This document shows positions 17,215-27,189 of a stretch of DNA of 64,000 nt, in pieces; position 1 is the stretch's first letter; each line of letters opens with the position of its first letter. The DNA is from Enterobacter chuandaensis (GTDB lineage: Bacteria > Pseudomonadota > Gammaproteobacteria > Enterobacterales > Enterobacteriaceae), in assembly GCF_003594915.1 (NCBI RefSeq), contig NZ_QZCS01000014.1, positions 61,804-125,803 of the forward strand, given 5' to 3'. A program made the translations under genes and the position numbers. The notes beneath the pieces were generated by a model that saw only the letters and a program-made list of their open reading frames with translations, was not told where the DNA came from and searched no databases.

Positions 17215-18222
17215 ATGCGTATTGCGCTCCTGGCGTTGCCCGGAAGTATGAAGTCATCGCTGGCAGGGATTTCGGATATGTTCTGGCTTGCAAATCAGAT
17301 CATCACACAGAGCAGGTCCCACAGCGGCATCCAGCAAGAGAGGAAACCCTGCTTTTCTGTCAGCGTTATCACGGCCGATGGTAAGCCCGTCAGTGACGCT
17401 CAGGGACGGCATATCGAGAGTGACGGTGCTTTCACCGGGCTGCCAACATTTGACATGATTATCTCGGGGGGGATGCGACTTGATGAAGAAAAAAATCCAC
17501 TCGCAAAAGAGGCCGTAAAAGAGGCTGCGGCATGGATACAGAACCAGTATCAACAGGGAGCGCGTATTGCCGGTGTCTGCGCCGGAGGCTTTGTTCTGGG
17601 GGAAGCTGGCTTACTGGATGGCAGAACATGCACCACAACATGGTGGCTTTTCCATACCCTCAAAGAACGCTACCCCTTAGCTAATCCGGTATGGGGGAAG
17701 TCGCTTGTCGAGCATGATAACGTCATGACATCAGGCGGCCCACTCTCCTGGGTCGATGTGGTACTGAAAGTCATCGGGCAGGAGGCCGGACCTGAGATCG
17801 CAAGGCAGACTGCAGATATAGCCGTTGCGGACAGCCAGCCCTTATCTCAGCATATTTATGCCCCTCAGGGCTTCCTCAATTCAGTTGATCCGATTTTGAT
17901 GAAAGCAGAAAATCTGGTGCGTTATGTTAATCCCGCAATAACGGTTGAAGAACTGGCGGCAAGAATGAACATGTCCACCCGGACACTGCACCGAAAGATG
18001 GAAGGTCTATTGCGGGAAAGCCCAAAAACCTTTATCACCCGTGTGCGTATTGAGACAGCTCTGGTATTGCTCGAAAAACCTGATAAAAACCTGTCACAGA
18101 TCGCCCATGAGATTGGTTACAGCGATGAAACGGCATTCAGAAGAGCCTTTAATAGCATAATGGGCATGTCTCCTGGCCGTTACCGGGAATGGATCAGGCA
18201 TCGCCGGACAAACCATTCGTGA
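17215..18222 (+). CDS. GlxA family regulator (DJ-1/PfpI plus AraC HTH)
   Basis: A 335-residue regulator: N-terminal DJ-1/PfpI class I amidotransferase-like domain (about residues 1-185, with the elbow AGVCAGGFVLGEAG) and a C-terminal AraC-type double HTH (about 225-325, ending IGYSDETAFRRAFNSIMGMSP). Such proteins act as activators in which the amidotransferase domain senses a ligand. It is divergent from the hydrolase-azoR-yciI series and probably controls it. Confidence 0.88.
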   Translation: MRIALLALPGSMKSSLAGISDMFWLANQIITQSRSHSGIQQERKPCFSVSVITADGKPVSDAQGRHIESDGAFTGLPTFDMIISGGMRLDEEKNPLAKEAVKEAAAWIQNQYQQGARIAGVCAGGFVLGEAGLLDGRTCTTTWWLFHTLKERYPLANPVWGKSLVEHDNVMTSGGPLSWVDVVLKVIGQEAGPEIARQTADIAVADSQPLSQHIYAPQGFLNSVDPILMKAENLVRYVNPAITVEELAARMNMSTRTLHRKMEGLLRESPKTFITRVRIETALVLLEKPDKNLSQIAHEIGYSDETAFRRAFNSIMGMSPGRYREWIRHRRTNHS

Positions 18223-18392
18223 CGGTGTATACCCGGAGGGCATACTGTGCCCGAATGATGTCGCGAACAGTATCCCTGCGGCGCCCCGTCGCGCTGGCAT
18301 GTCGTCGCAGCAGGGAAGGATGCTATACGGGCGGGTTAACAACGTCGTTACTGAAATAATCAAGGGGCAAGTGGATATCCGCCCCTTAAAAA

Positions 18393-19391
18393 TCAGAGCC
18401 TGCGCCGGATCTTCTCCACTAGGGCGGTGGTCGAAATCCCGTAGCGGTCGTGCAGAGTCGGCAGCGCGCCCGCATCAAGGAACACATCCGGCAGGGCGAC
18501 GGTATCGAAATCTGCATTAATGCGGTTGCGTATCAACAGCGACGCAACAGCCTCACATAGCCCGCCCACGCTGCTGTGGTTTTCCGCCACAATCACCAGC
18601 CGTCCCGGCTTCGCCGCCTGGGCCAGTATTGTCTCTTCATCCAGCGGCTTAATCGTGGGCGAGTGCAGCACCGCCACGCTGACGTTATCCTTACGTAGCT
18701 GCTTCGCCGCCTCCAGGGCTCGCATGGTCATCAGGCCTGAGGCGATGATCAGGACGTCGCGCCCCTCTTCCAGCAGTGCGGCTTTACCAATCCTGAACTG
18801 GTAATTGTACTGGTCCAGCACAATCGGCACCTTACCGCGCAGTAGGCGCATATAAACCGGACCATCGTGCGTCGCCATCATCGGCACCGCCTGCTCGGTG
18901 TCTATCGCGTCACAGGGATCTATAATCGTCATGCCCGGAATACCGCGCATAATCGCAATATCTTCCGTCGCCTGGTGGCTCGGCCCGTAACCGGTGGTTA
19001 GTCCCGGCAGCGCCGCGCAGATCTTCACGTTCAGATGCTCTTCAGCAATCACCTGATGGATAAAGTCGTAGGCGCGGCGGGTGGCGAAGACGGCATAGGT
19101 TGTGGCGAAAGGAATAAAGCCCTCTTTCGCCATGCCGCCCGCGGCCCCCATTAACAGCTGTTCGGCCATGCCCATCTGGAAGAAGCGTTCCGGGTAGGCC
19201 CGGGCAAAAATGTGTAGATCGGTGTACTTCGACAGATCCGCCGTCATGCCGACGACCTCCGGTCGCTGTTCCGCCAGCTTCACCAGCGCGTGGCCAAACG
19301 GTGCGGCGCGCGTCTCCTGGCCTTCTTCTGCTATAGAGGCAATCATCGCCGACGTGGTTAAACGCGGTTTTTTCTCCGTGGTCTGGCTCAT
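18393..19391 (-). CDS. Transketolase-like, C-terminal subunit
   Basis: A 332-residue protein equal to the pyrimidine-binding and C-terminal domains of transketolase/1-deoxyxylulose synthase-type enzymes (GMTADLSKYTDLHIF, GMAEQLLMGAAGGMA, TTGYGPSHQATEDIA). It forms a two-subunit enzyme with the N-terminal half encoded just upstream, overlapping by one base (TAATG). Split transketolases transfer two-carbon units from ketose phosphates in special sugar pathways. The sugar here is not identifiable by sequence alone. Confidence 0.88.
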   Translation of the reverse strand: MSQTTEKKPRLTTSAMIASIAEEGQETRAAPFGHALVKLAEQRPEVVGMTADLSKYTDLHIFARAYPERFFQMGMAEQLLMGAAGGMAKEGFIPFATTYAVFATRRAYDFIHQVIAEEHLNVKICAALPGLTTGYGPSHQATEDIAIMRGIPGMTIIDPCDAIDTEQAVPMMATHDGPVYMRLLRGKVPIVLDQYNYQFRIGKAALLEEGRDVLIIASGLMTMRALEAAKQLRKDNVSVAVLHSPTIKPLDEETILAQAAKPGRLVIVAENHSSVGGLCEAVASLLIRNRINADFDTVALPDVFLDAGALPTLHDRYGISTTALVEKIRRRL

Positions 19392-20236
19392 TACAGCACT
19401 CCTTCAGGTTTGTTGGCATCCAGCACGGCGAGTGCCTTTTGCCACTCGTCAGCATCCACGCGAATAAAATGATTCTTGTCACGCTTTTCGAGGAACGGCA
19501 CGCCCTTGCCCATCAGCGTGTCGCACAAAATGACGCGAGGCTGGTTTTCCGGATAGCGTTTAGCATTATCAAACGCCGTCACCAGCGCCGTAACATCGTT
19601 GCCGTTTACACGCTGCACGTACCAGCCGAAGGAGGTCCATTTATCCTCCAGCGGCTCAAAGCCGAGGATCGCATGCGAGTTGCCGTCCGCCTGCTGACGA
19701 TTAATGTCCACCAGAACGATCAGGTTCGAAAGGCCATGGTGTGCCGCCGACATCGCCGCTTCCCAGGTTGAGCCTTCATCCAGCTCGCCGTCCGACATAG
19801 AGTTAACGACCCAGGCAGGGTTCTGCTTGTGCTTCAGGCCCAGCGCCATACCAACACCAATGCTTAAGCCCTGTCCCAGTGAACCGCCGGAGATCTCCAT
19901 ACCCGGCGTATAGGTTGCCATGCCGGACATCGGCAGGCGACTGTTGTCCGCGCCGTAGGTCTCCAGCTCCTCTTCAGGAACGATTCCGGCTTCAATCAGG
20001 GCCGCATAACAGGCAATGGCGTAATGGCCGTGAGAGAGCAGAAAACGGTCACGGTCTTCCCACTCCGGCTCGCCCGGCTTGAGATTCATCCCGTGTGCAA
20101 ACGCGGTGGCCAGCACGTCGGCATAGCCCAGCGCCTGCCCGATGTAGCCCTGCCCCTGCACTTCCCCCATACGCAGCGCGTAGCGGCGAATGCGCCAGGC
20201 CGCGGCGGCAACCCGTTGAACTGTGTTATCCGTCAT
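19391..20236 (-). CDS. Transketolase-like, N-terminal (TPP-binding) subunit
   Basis: A 281-residue protein carrying the thiamine diphosphate domain: LSHGHYAIACYAAL, the tunnel motif GMEISGGSLGQGLSIGVGMALG, and the TPP motif MSDGELDEGSTWEA followed by VLVDINRQQ. It pairs with the downstream C-terminal subunit. It is the third gene of the operon MFS, SDR, transketolase N, transketolase C. A 14-base gap separates it from the SDR gene. Confidence 0.88.
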   Translation of the reverse strand: MTDNTVQRVAAAAWRIRRYALRMGEVQGQGYIGQALGYADVLATAFAHGMNLKPGEPEWEDRDRFLLSHGHYAIACYAALIEAGIVPEEELETYGADNSRLPMSGMATYTPGMEISGGSLGQGLSIGVGMALGLKHKQNPAWVVNSMSDGELDEGSTWEAAMSAAHHGLSNLIVLVDINRQQADGNSHAILGFEPLEDKWTSFGWYVQRVNGNDVTALVTAFDNAKRYPENQPRVILCDTLMGKGVPFLEKRDKNHFIRVDADEWQKALAVLDANKPEGVL

Positions 20237-20249
20237 CGTCGTTGTCTCC

Positions 20250-20999
20250 TTAATGGATTAGCATCCCGCCGTTCACGTCGAGCGTGATGCCGGTGGAGTA
20301 AGAAGAGAGGTCGCTGCCGAGGAACAGCGCGGCGCGGGCAATATCCTGCGCGTCCCCGAGGCGGTTAAGCGGAATGCCCGCCAGAATGGACGTTTTCATC
20401 TCATCGCTCAGCTTGCCTGCGGTGATGTCCGTCTGGATAAGACCCGGTGTGATGCAGTTTACGCGCACATTGTCTGGCCCCAGCTCACGCGCCATGGCTT
20501 TTGCCAGCCCCAGCACACCCGCTTTTGCAGCGCTGTAGTGTGGGCCGCCGAAGATGCCGCCGCCGCGCTGGGCCGATACCGATGAAATGCAGACGATGCT
20601 TCCCGACTTTTGCGCGCGCATAGTGGGAATAACCGCCTGGGACATTAGCAGCGTGCCGCGCAGGCTGACGTCAAGCACCGCATCGTAATTCTCACGTTTA
20701 ATATCCATCAGCCTGATCGGCTGAGTAATGCCGGCGTTATTCACCAGAATATCGATGCGCCCGTATTTCCCCAGTACCTGCTCAATGGCGGCATTAACCT
20801 GTAATTCATTGCTGACGTTCGCCGCGAGGCCCAGATGTTCGTCGCCCAGGTTCGCGGCGGCGGCCCGGCTGGCTTCAGCGTTTAAATCAATAATCACCAC
20901 TTTCGCACCCTGTTCGGCATATAATTTCGCCGTAGCGAAACCCAAACCGCGTACGGAAGCCGCGCCTGTAATAACGGCGACTCTATTTTTCAGTAACAT
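20250..20999 (-). CDS. SDR family dehydrogenase of the sugar cluster
   Basis: A 249-residue classical SDR: Rossmann motif TGAASVRGLGFATA, NNAG segment LVNNAGITQP, catalytic Ser in SSVSAQRGG and YSAAK, C-terminal DVNGGMLIH. NAD(P)-dependent oxidation of a sugar, polyol or sugar acid before the transketolase step is the likely role. It lies between the MFS transporter and the transketolase subunits. Confidence 0.87.
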   Translation of the reverse strand: MLLKNRVAVITGAASVRGLGFATAKLYAEQGAKVVIIDLNAEASRAAAANLGDEHLGLAANVSNELQVNAAIEQVLGKYGRIDILVNNAGITQPIRLMDIKRENYDAVLDVSLRGTLLMSQAVIPTMRAQKSGSIVCISSVSAQRGGGIFGGPHYSAAKAGVLGLAKAMARELGPDNVRVNCITPGLIQTDITAGKLSDEMKTSILAGIPLNRLGDAQDIARAALFLGSDLSSYSTGITLDVNGGMLIH

Positions 21000-21035
21000 A
21001 TATTTACTCCATTAGGACAAGAGAGGTTCAATAAT

Positions 21036-22367
21036 TTATTTCGGCTCTTCCAGAAGCATAATCATAATTAAGCCAATGGCTGCGCAAATACCGAAATAAA
21101 TAAACACGGAATTAAAACTACCTGTTTTATCCAGCAGATAACCTGCCAGCATAGGGGAAACAAATCCGCCGAGATTACCGCCGCTATTGATGATGGACGC
21201 GGCAATGGGATAGGTTTTACTGTCCGCAACAGCCATGCCATAAGCTGTAAAAGCGGGCCAGCCAATATTCAGACAGAGGCCGACAAAAAATAGCCCGACG
21301 CAAACTGCCACGGTGCTTTGCGGAATATTCAGCATAATGACCATCATTAAAACGGTGCTGATGGCGGTAAACATCATGGTCGGTTTACGTCGGCGGCCGA
21401 GTAGTTTGTCGGAGACGTAGCCGCCAAAAATCGCACCGATCAATCCGCCGATACACGGCATGCTGGCGACCAGCCCCATGCTCATAAACGTAAAGCCTTT
21501 CTCTTTCACCAGATAGAGCGGGATCCACGTCAACAGTCCGTACAGCACGCTGACCATCATAAAATAGGCCAGGCAGTCGCCGAGAATATTCTTCGAGGTA
21601 AACAGCCCTTTCACCGTGCTTATAGGGGCTAACTCACGCACGCGGATCAGCCGATCAAAGCGTGCAAAGCCCGGTGAAATCAAGATGTTTTCACGTCTTG
21701 CGTCCGGCGTCTTCTGACCGGCGGTAATGGTCTCCAGCTCCGCTTTTGAGACGAATGCGCTCTCGGACGGTTTAGTGCGCACCAGTAAATACCACAGGAC
21801 GGCAATAACCAATCCTGGTATCGCAAAGGAGAAGAAGACCCAGCGCCAGCCCCAGGTCATGGCGATCCACACGGCCAGCGGCGGCACGAGGATGGGTGCG
21901 AACATGGTAGCGGCGATGTAAACGCCCGTGGCCGTGGCCTTCTCCTTAGGCGGAAACCAGTTATTGATGGTGGAGGCCAGCCCGACCGGGCACGGCCCCT
22001 CGGTTAACCCCAGCCCCAGGCGGATACACTTCAGGCCCAGAACCGAAGTTGCGGTGCCCATCAACCAAGTAAAGGCAGAGAAGCCGAATATCGACAGCGC
22101 TACCATGCCGCGAATCCCCTTTTTGGCGATAAAAAAGCCCGCAGGAATTTGGCTCAGGGCGTATCCCAAAAAGAACATGCTGGCGATGGCTCCGGCTTCA
22201 AAATTATTGATATGAAATTCATCAATGATAAACGGGAGTACGGCACCAATATTTGTTCGGTCAGCATAGTTAATGGCATAAACAATAAAAATCATTGCCA
22301 GCACAACGAAACGGTAACTACTTTTTTTAGTACTTATGTAGGGGACAGCCTGTTCTATACGAGACAT
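21036..22367 (-). CDS. MFS transporter, sugar-acid (anion:cation symporter) type
   Basis: A 443-residue, 12-helix major facilitator. The start YRFVVLAMIFIVYAINYADRTNIGAVLP is typical of the hexuronate/galactonate symporter group (ExuT, DgoT, GudP), as is the long hydrophilic loop around residues 200-235. It probably imports the sugar acid or related compound used by the cluster. It is the first gene of the minus-strand operon and divergent from the LysR gene at 22581. Confidence 0.87.
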   Translation of the reverse strand: MSRIEQAVPYISTKKSSYRFVVLAMIFIVYAINYADRTNIGAVLPFIIDEFHINNFEAGAIASMFFLGYALSQIPAGFFIAKKGIRGMVALSIFGFSAFTWLMGTATSVLGLKCIRLGLGLTEGPCPVGLASTINNWFPPKEKATATGVYIAATMFAPILVPPLAVWIAMTWGWRWVFFSFAIPGLVIAVLWYLLVRTKPSESAFVSKAELETITAGQKTPDARRENILISPGFARFDRLIRVRELAPISTVKGLFTSKNILGDCLAYFMMVSVLYGLLTWIPLYLVKEKGFTFMSMGLVASMPCIGGLIGAIFGGYVSDKLLGRRRKPTMMFTAISTVLMMVIMLNIPQSTVAVCVGLFFVGLCLNIGWPAFTAYGMAVADSKTYPIAASIINSGGNLGGFVSPMLAGYLLDKTGSFNSVFIYFGICAAIGLIMIMLLEEPK

Positions 22368-22580
22368 AACTTACCTCATTATTCGAACACTGTGAGTCGT
22401 TTATTATTGCGTTCCACATCAATATATCGGCTCACTCATCGAACACCATTCAATAAAACTCATTTATTGATGAGATAAATTTGATTCGCGATGCAGTTCA
22501 AAAAATAACATTGGGTTAAAATTGCCGGCAAGTAGTCACAATGTTATGTTTTTTATCATTAAACCGGTAAGGAGTAGGCT

Positions 22581-23501
22581 ATGCCCGCGCAGGATCGCCA
22601 GACGTTATCACTGCCTTCGCTCAGAAATCTGCAGTCTTTCATTGCCGTCGCTAACGCATTGAGCATCCATCAAGCCGCTGAACAGCTCAATGTCACGCCC
22701 TCAGCGGTGAGCCATCAGATCGCCTCACTGGAATCGTGGATGGGCAAGAAATTGTTCATCCGCAGCGGCAAAGGCGTTCAGCTAACGCCGACGGGAGAAA
22801 AGTATCTGCGGGAAGTTTCTGCGGCAATGAGCGCCATCGGCCGTGCCACCGATCAGATCGTCAAAGAGAAAGATAACGCCGTGCTTCGTGTGCACTCCTC
22901 GCCTACCTTCGGCTTGTCATGGCTGTTGCGCCGTCTGGGCAGGTTCCGCGCTGAATATCCCGATATCACTATCATCCTCACCTGCTCCTATGAGAACCTG
23001 CAGTTCGCCAGAGACAATATTGATATTGATATCCGCCACGGCATCCCGGACTGGGATGCTTACCGGGTGATGACCATCAAAAACGACACACAGGTAGTGC
23101 TGGCCTCAGCGGAGTATGCTGAAAAACATCCCATCGCCACTCCCGGCGATTTGCTGCAGCAGTCGCTCATTTCGTCAACCAGCACTCTGGTGAACTGGGA
23201 AAAATGGTTCGCCTGGCACAATATAGACAGGCCGTGGCTCAACTTCAGCCTCAGCTTTGACCGCTCTTATATGAGCTTTGAAGCGGCGCGCATGGGGCTG
23301 GGATTTATTCTGGAGAGCAAAATGATGGCCACAGACCACCTGAATGATGGTTCACTGGTGCAGGTTCTTCCTGATGAGATGGGGATCGCCATTAACGCGC
23401 ACCATCTGGTGATGCCGCATATGAATGAACGCGCATGGAAGATACAGCAGTTCGTCGAGTGGATGGACAGAGAGCTGAGGTTGTTGGGGTATCATCTGTA
23501 A
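22581..23501 (+). CDS. LysR family regulator of the sugar cluster
   Basis: A 306-residue LTTR with N-terminal HTH (IHQAAEQLNVTPSAVSHQIASLE) and an effector domain of the GcvA-like group (LRVHSSPTFGLSWLLRRLGRF). AAGGAG precedes the start. It is divergent from the MFS-SDR-transketolase operon across 213 bases and is probably its activator. Confidence 0.87.
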   Translation: MPAQDRQTLSLPSLRNLQSFIAVANALSIHQAAEQLNVTPSAVSHQIASLESWMGKKLFIRSGKGVQLTPTGEKYLREVSAAMSAIGRATDQIVKEKDNAVLRVHSSPTFGLSWLLRRLGRFRAEYPDITIILTCSYENLQFARDNIDIDIRHGIPDWDAYRVMTIKNDTQVVLASAEYAEKHPIATPGDLLQQSLISSTSTLVNWEKWFAWHNIDRPWLNFSLSFDRSYMSFEAARMGLGFILESKMMATDHLNDGSLVQVLPDEMGIAINAHHLVMPHMNERAWKIQQFVEWMDRELRLLGYHL

Positions 23502-23636
23502 CGCCCTCTAACGACTGTGGTTTATCAGGATGTTAGTAGTTGCTGCTGATGCCTCCCTCTCTGCCTTAACCAACCTCTACATTTATCCTTTGCCCGCAGC
23601 ACAGATCCGAATTCCATGATAACCGGAAATACCATC

Positions 23637-23659
23637 ACAAGCCCCCGCAGGGGGCTTGT
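23637..23659. terminator. Terminator between LysR and KAP genes
   Basis: ACAAGCCCCC and GGGGGCTTGT form a perfect 10-bp stem with a 3-base loop, followed by TTTG on the + side. It lies between convergent genes. Confidence 0.75.
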
Positions 23660-23669
23660 TTGTGCTGAG

Positions 23670-26600
23670 CTAAGAATTTTGAATTAAGCGTTTCTTGATG
23701 TATTGAGACGACTCCGTTAAGCCAGGGAACAGATCAAAATTTTCACATACGACATGACTGACGCTCTCGGCATCCTCGGCACTCCAGCTGCTCAGCGTCA
23801 GATTCTGCGCATCAAGCCATTCACGAAGAACAGCGTCATCGAGAGAGCGCGGGAACAGTGCGGCGATTGCCCGGCGCGATGTTTTCTTTTCTGGTTCGCT
23901 AAAGACAAGCACGTCATGAAAGTCACGTATAACTGCAATTCGTCTTTCAATGCTTCGGTCACCTTCGAGTAAAATGTCATGGAGTTCGCGAAGTATTTCT
24001 GTGCGCTGGACGGGATCCATAACTGACCATAAGAAGCGTATATTCTTACCGTTATCAGACTTGGACACGTCTGATGTACGATACCATTCGGCAAAAACAT
24101 GCGTAACGGCGTTTGAAGAAACAAATCTCTCCGACTCTTTCATTCTGGAAAGAACGAGTTCTCTGTTTTTATTCAGCACACCGAAAGCAGTATGCAGGGC
24201 TTCTGCATCAGCAAAACAAGACTCACTCAGGGTGATGATTTTCTCCTGCACTAATGGCAACGATTGTGTTCTGAAGATATCATCGATAAACTGACGATCC
24301 AGCACCTCTAGGTTTTTTTCGTTAATATTGGCAGCCAGAGCCTCCTCCCTCTCGAACATCGGTCTTAATATATCTACGTCATCTGATAATGTATGAATGG
24401 CTTGGTAATATGTACTTACATACTGGACAGTATGAATATATCCAAGCTTGTTGTCGACGAAGATAGAAGTAATAGCCTTGCGTACATACGGCGCTGCGAT
24501 ATCATGGCTCAATGATTTTATCACCGTCTGGAATGAGTTCATATAGATGAAATAGTAAGAAAGGTATCTGTTAAAGTCTTCATTTTCGGTGAACTCATCG
24601 GCATAAATGGAAATTGATGTGTAGTCATTGATCGCCACCATATGTGCCACAACCTGAGCTGCAAATTCCTCTGGATGAGAAGCCTGAATCTCTTTCTGGT
24701 GAGGTATGAGCTGAAGGTATCCGGCTGAATACCATTCTTTGTTAAATATCAAATTTCTGAATTGATAAATATCATTAAGAGGTAAGTGTTGGGTAAAATC
24801 AGCATAATCTTTAGAAACCGCAACTGGTAAAAAACCGCTTTCATTTTCAATTAGTTCTTTAATAACTTTACTGCCTAAATCAAAGAACCGGATAACATTT
24901 TTGTTAAATATGTCACTATCGGTATGAGAGAGTTCAAAGCAAAGCATCTTATTGCTCTCAGATTCCACCAACGATAATGTGTTTATGTGTAAGTTGGGAT
25001 ATTTTTTTTCTCTGTTCAACAGATATATCGAGTAAACCTCACCAGAAAGATCAGCAGTGATCTCACTTAACAAATTTCGCCCGGTCATACCTGAATAAAA
25101 ATCTGCTTCCGTAAGCAATTCGGTAACATAATTTTCATCGTTGCTGGGTGTGGCCTGCAGAAGCGTAAGCTCCCTTACCAAGTGTTCACTCTGACGAACG
25201 ATAAAGGCTTCCTGTCCAATGTAACCACCCGCAACTAAATTAGCGACACTTTGACTAAAGTTCTGCCGGAAAGCAACGCGGTCTTTAATTGCATAAGTGG
25301 CATTCAGTATTCTTACTGAATCGCTAATTTCCTGGCGGATTTGATTGATACCTTCTGCAGTTAGTTTAGCGACGGTCTCCAGCCAGTCCTGCATTGAAAT
25401 TTGGGCAGAGCAACGCCTCCATGCATGGCTGAAGCCATAAAAACCTGACAATTTTTCAAGGGCAACGGAATCGCGGTTTTTAATAGCTTCCGTCAATGGG
25501 GTATCAAACAACTCAGATCGTGCCAGTGCCACAGATGACTGGAAATGGATACTCATCAGGTATTCACTCCATCGCTGTGTGTCATTTAAAAACAGACGAT
25601 TCAGCTGCTCCTGTGTCGCCTGCACTTTATCCTCAAAATCGTTTGGTGCTAAACCAGCATCGTTGCCTGTATTAGAACGAAGCAGGGAAGTTACCTCTCT
25701 TTCATTGTATCTGACAAACACGATATAAAGTGCGAGCAATACATATTCTTCCTGGCATGATGCAGATACCGTTAATTGAAGGATATGAATGTCATTAACC
25801 AGCTTTTTCAACAGCCTCGGTGTGATTCGCGGATATTCATTCGGACGCCACCGTTCAAGTATTAAAATGGCTTCTGAACATGATAATTCACCTTGTTCAT
25901 ATACTGTTTCTTTCCACATTTCCTGAAACGCATCCTGCCAACCGGCAGTGATTAATGGTGGCACAGTGAATGTAACGGGGATACGTTTTGCAATGAATTC
26001 GCGGCCAGAGTGTCCTTCAACAAGAAGTGATTTGGCCACCTGCCGTGCTGAATAGGGTACAATGATCCTGAACTGCTTGTGCGTGGTACCGGAAATAAGC
26101 TCCATATCACTCCACAGTTCCTTAACCTTATCTGAGTTAATTCGGTCCAGATTATCAATTATCAGAATGAATTTTGCATTATTAGGAACTGTTCCGCATT
26201 CTGTGAAACCTGCCAGCGCATTTATCAGTTCAATCGTTCCTATTTCTCTGCTGATAAGCCATGTCTCAGAAATTTTGTCCACACTATTCTGTTTAAATAG
26301 ATCGCCGACGGTTACAATATCTTCTATTTTTCCGCGTTTTTTTCTTATTTTAGGATGAATGAGTTTGAGCCACAATAGTAGTAGACCGGGAGACAGTGCA
26401 GCAAGCAGTTCAAGGCCGATAATAGGCGGTGAAACTGCGCCCGTGCTTTTCAGATAACCATTCAGATCCAGGAGGAGATACCGAACCATCTGAACAGAAA
26501 GAAGGCACAAAAGTATGAAACTCACCGTCCACCAACTTAGCCTGCTTTTGACTTGTTTATCATATTCGACAATGTTACCCAAAGCTTTATTTTTGAGTGT

Positions 26601-26912
26601 TTCTAGTTTTTCCTTGTTCACGCCTCTGCTGTTGTTTATTCCCTCATAGATAACCTCTATTAATGCTTTTTTTGTATTTCCATAATGGTATAGTTCTGCA
26701 TCAAAGTTAATAAATGTATACTCAGGAGATAGTGTTTTTTTCAGAAAATGAATGATGGTAGATTTTCCTGACCCTAACTCCCCTTCCAGGCCAAGAATAT
26801 TTATGTCTTCTGTTTTAATAACTTTTGTCATCTGATCAGCAACTTTTTGGTGGCTTTCGCCCCGAAAAAGGTCGCTACCAGCTGGGATTTCTTGCTGAAG
26901 TTTAAGTGTCAC
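23670..26912 (-). CDS. KAP-family P-loop NTPase, candidate phage-exclusion protein
   Basis: A 1080-residue protein. Walker A is GELGSGKST (residues 44-52). Two membrane segments (about 126-147 and 164-184) are inserted before Walker B FILIIDNLDR (248-257). A P-loop domain split by transmembrane helices is the hallmark of KAP NTPases, which include PifA of the F plasmid, the T7-exclusion protein. The roughly 700-residue C-terminal part is helical-looking and not recognised. The gene is clearly AT-richer than its neighbours, a sign of separate acquisition. An anti-phage role is inferred. Confidence 0.8.
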   Translation of the reverse strand: MTLKLQQEIPAGSDLFRGESHQKVADQMTKVIKTEDINILGLEGELGSGKSTIIHFLKKTLSPEYTFINFDAELYHYGNTKKALIEVIYEGINNSRGVNKEKLETLKNKALGNIVEYDKQVKSRLSWWTVSFILLCLLSVQMVRYLLLDLNGYLKSTGAVSPPIIGLELLAALSPGLLLLWLKLIHPKIRKKRGKIEDIVTVGDLFKQNSVDKISETWLISREIGTIELINALAGFTECGTVPNNAKFILIIDNLDRINSDKVKELWSDMELISGTTHKQFRIIVPYSARQVAKSLLVEGHSGREFIAKRIPVTFTVPPLITAGWQDAFQEMWKETVYEQGELSCSEAILILERWRPNEYPRITPRLLKKLVNDIHILQLTVSASCQEEYVLLALYIVFVRYNEREVTSLLRSNTGNDAGLAPNDFEDKVQATQEQLNRLFLNDTQRWSEYLMSIHFQSSVALARSELFDTPLTEAIKNRDSVALEKLSGFYGFSHAWRRCSAQISMQDWLETVAKLTAEGINQIRQEISDSVRILNATYAIKDRVAFRQNFSQSVANLVAGGYIGQEAFIVRQSEHLVRELTLLQATPSNDENYVTELLTEADFYSGMTGRNLLSEITADLSGEVYSIYLLNREKKYPNLHINTLSLVESESNKMLCFELSHTDSDIFNKNVIRFFDLGSKVIKELIENESGFLPVAVSKDYADFTQHLPLNDIYQFRNLIFNKEWYSAGYLQLIPHQKEIQASHPEEFAAQVVAHMVAINDYTSISIYADEFTENEDFNRYLSYYFIYMNSFQTVIKSLSHDIAAPYVRKAITSIFVDNKLGYIHTVQYVSTYYQAIHTLSDDVDILRPMFEREEALAANINEKNLEVLDRQFIDDIFRTQSLPLVQEKIITLSESCFADAEALHTAFGVLNKNRELVLSRMKESERFVSSNAVTHVFAEWYRTSDVSKSDNGKNIRFLWSVMDPVQRTEILRELHDILLEGDRSIERRIAVIRDFHDVLVFSEPEKKTSRRAIAALFPRSLDDAVLREWLDAQNLTLSSWSAEDAESVSHVVCENFDLFPGLTESSQYIKKRLIQNS

Positions 26913-27189
26913 AGGCTCTCCTTTTTGCCATTAATTTAATGAGCTTCTGGTAAGTTGGGTAAACGAGCAGCAGAGGAATTACAGACGTGCTTACCTTTTC
27001 ATCATAAAACCACTGACGTGCATTTTTCCAGCACCTTCCTTCATATTTCTCTCTTGCGTCATAATCCAGATTACACGCCACCTGAAAACCCTTTCGCTAA
27101 TCCGGAAAGCAATAATTTTTTCCTATCTGATCTTTTCGTTGCGTCTTTATGCGACCATCCACCTGTGCACATAGGGGGAGGGCCTATCA

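Noticed and set aside
18362..18387. AAGGGGC/GCCCCTT stem as a strong terminator of the transketolase operon
   Set aside because: The stem is present, but no T-run follows in the minus direction, so a terminator is not claimed.
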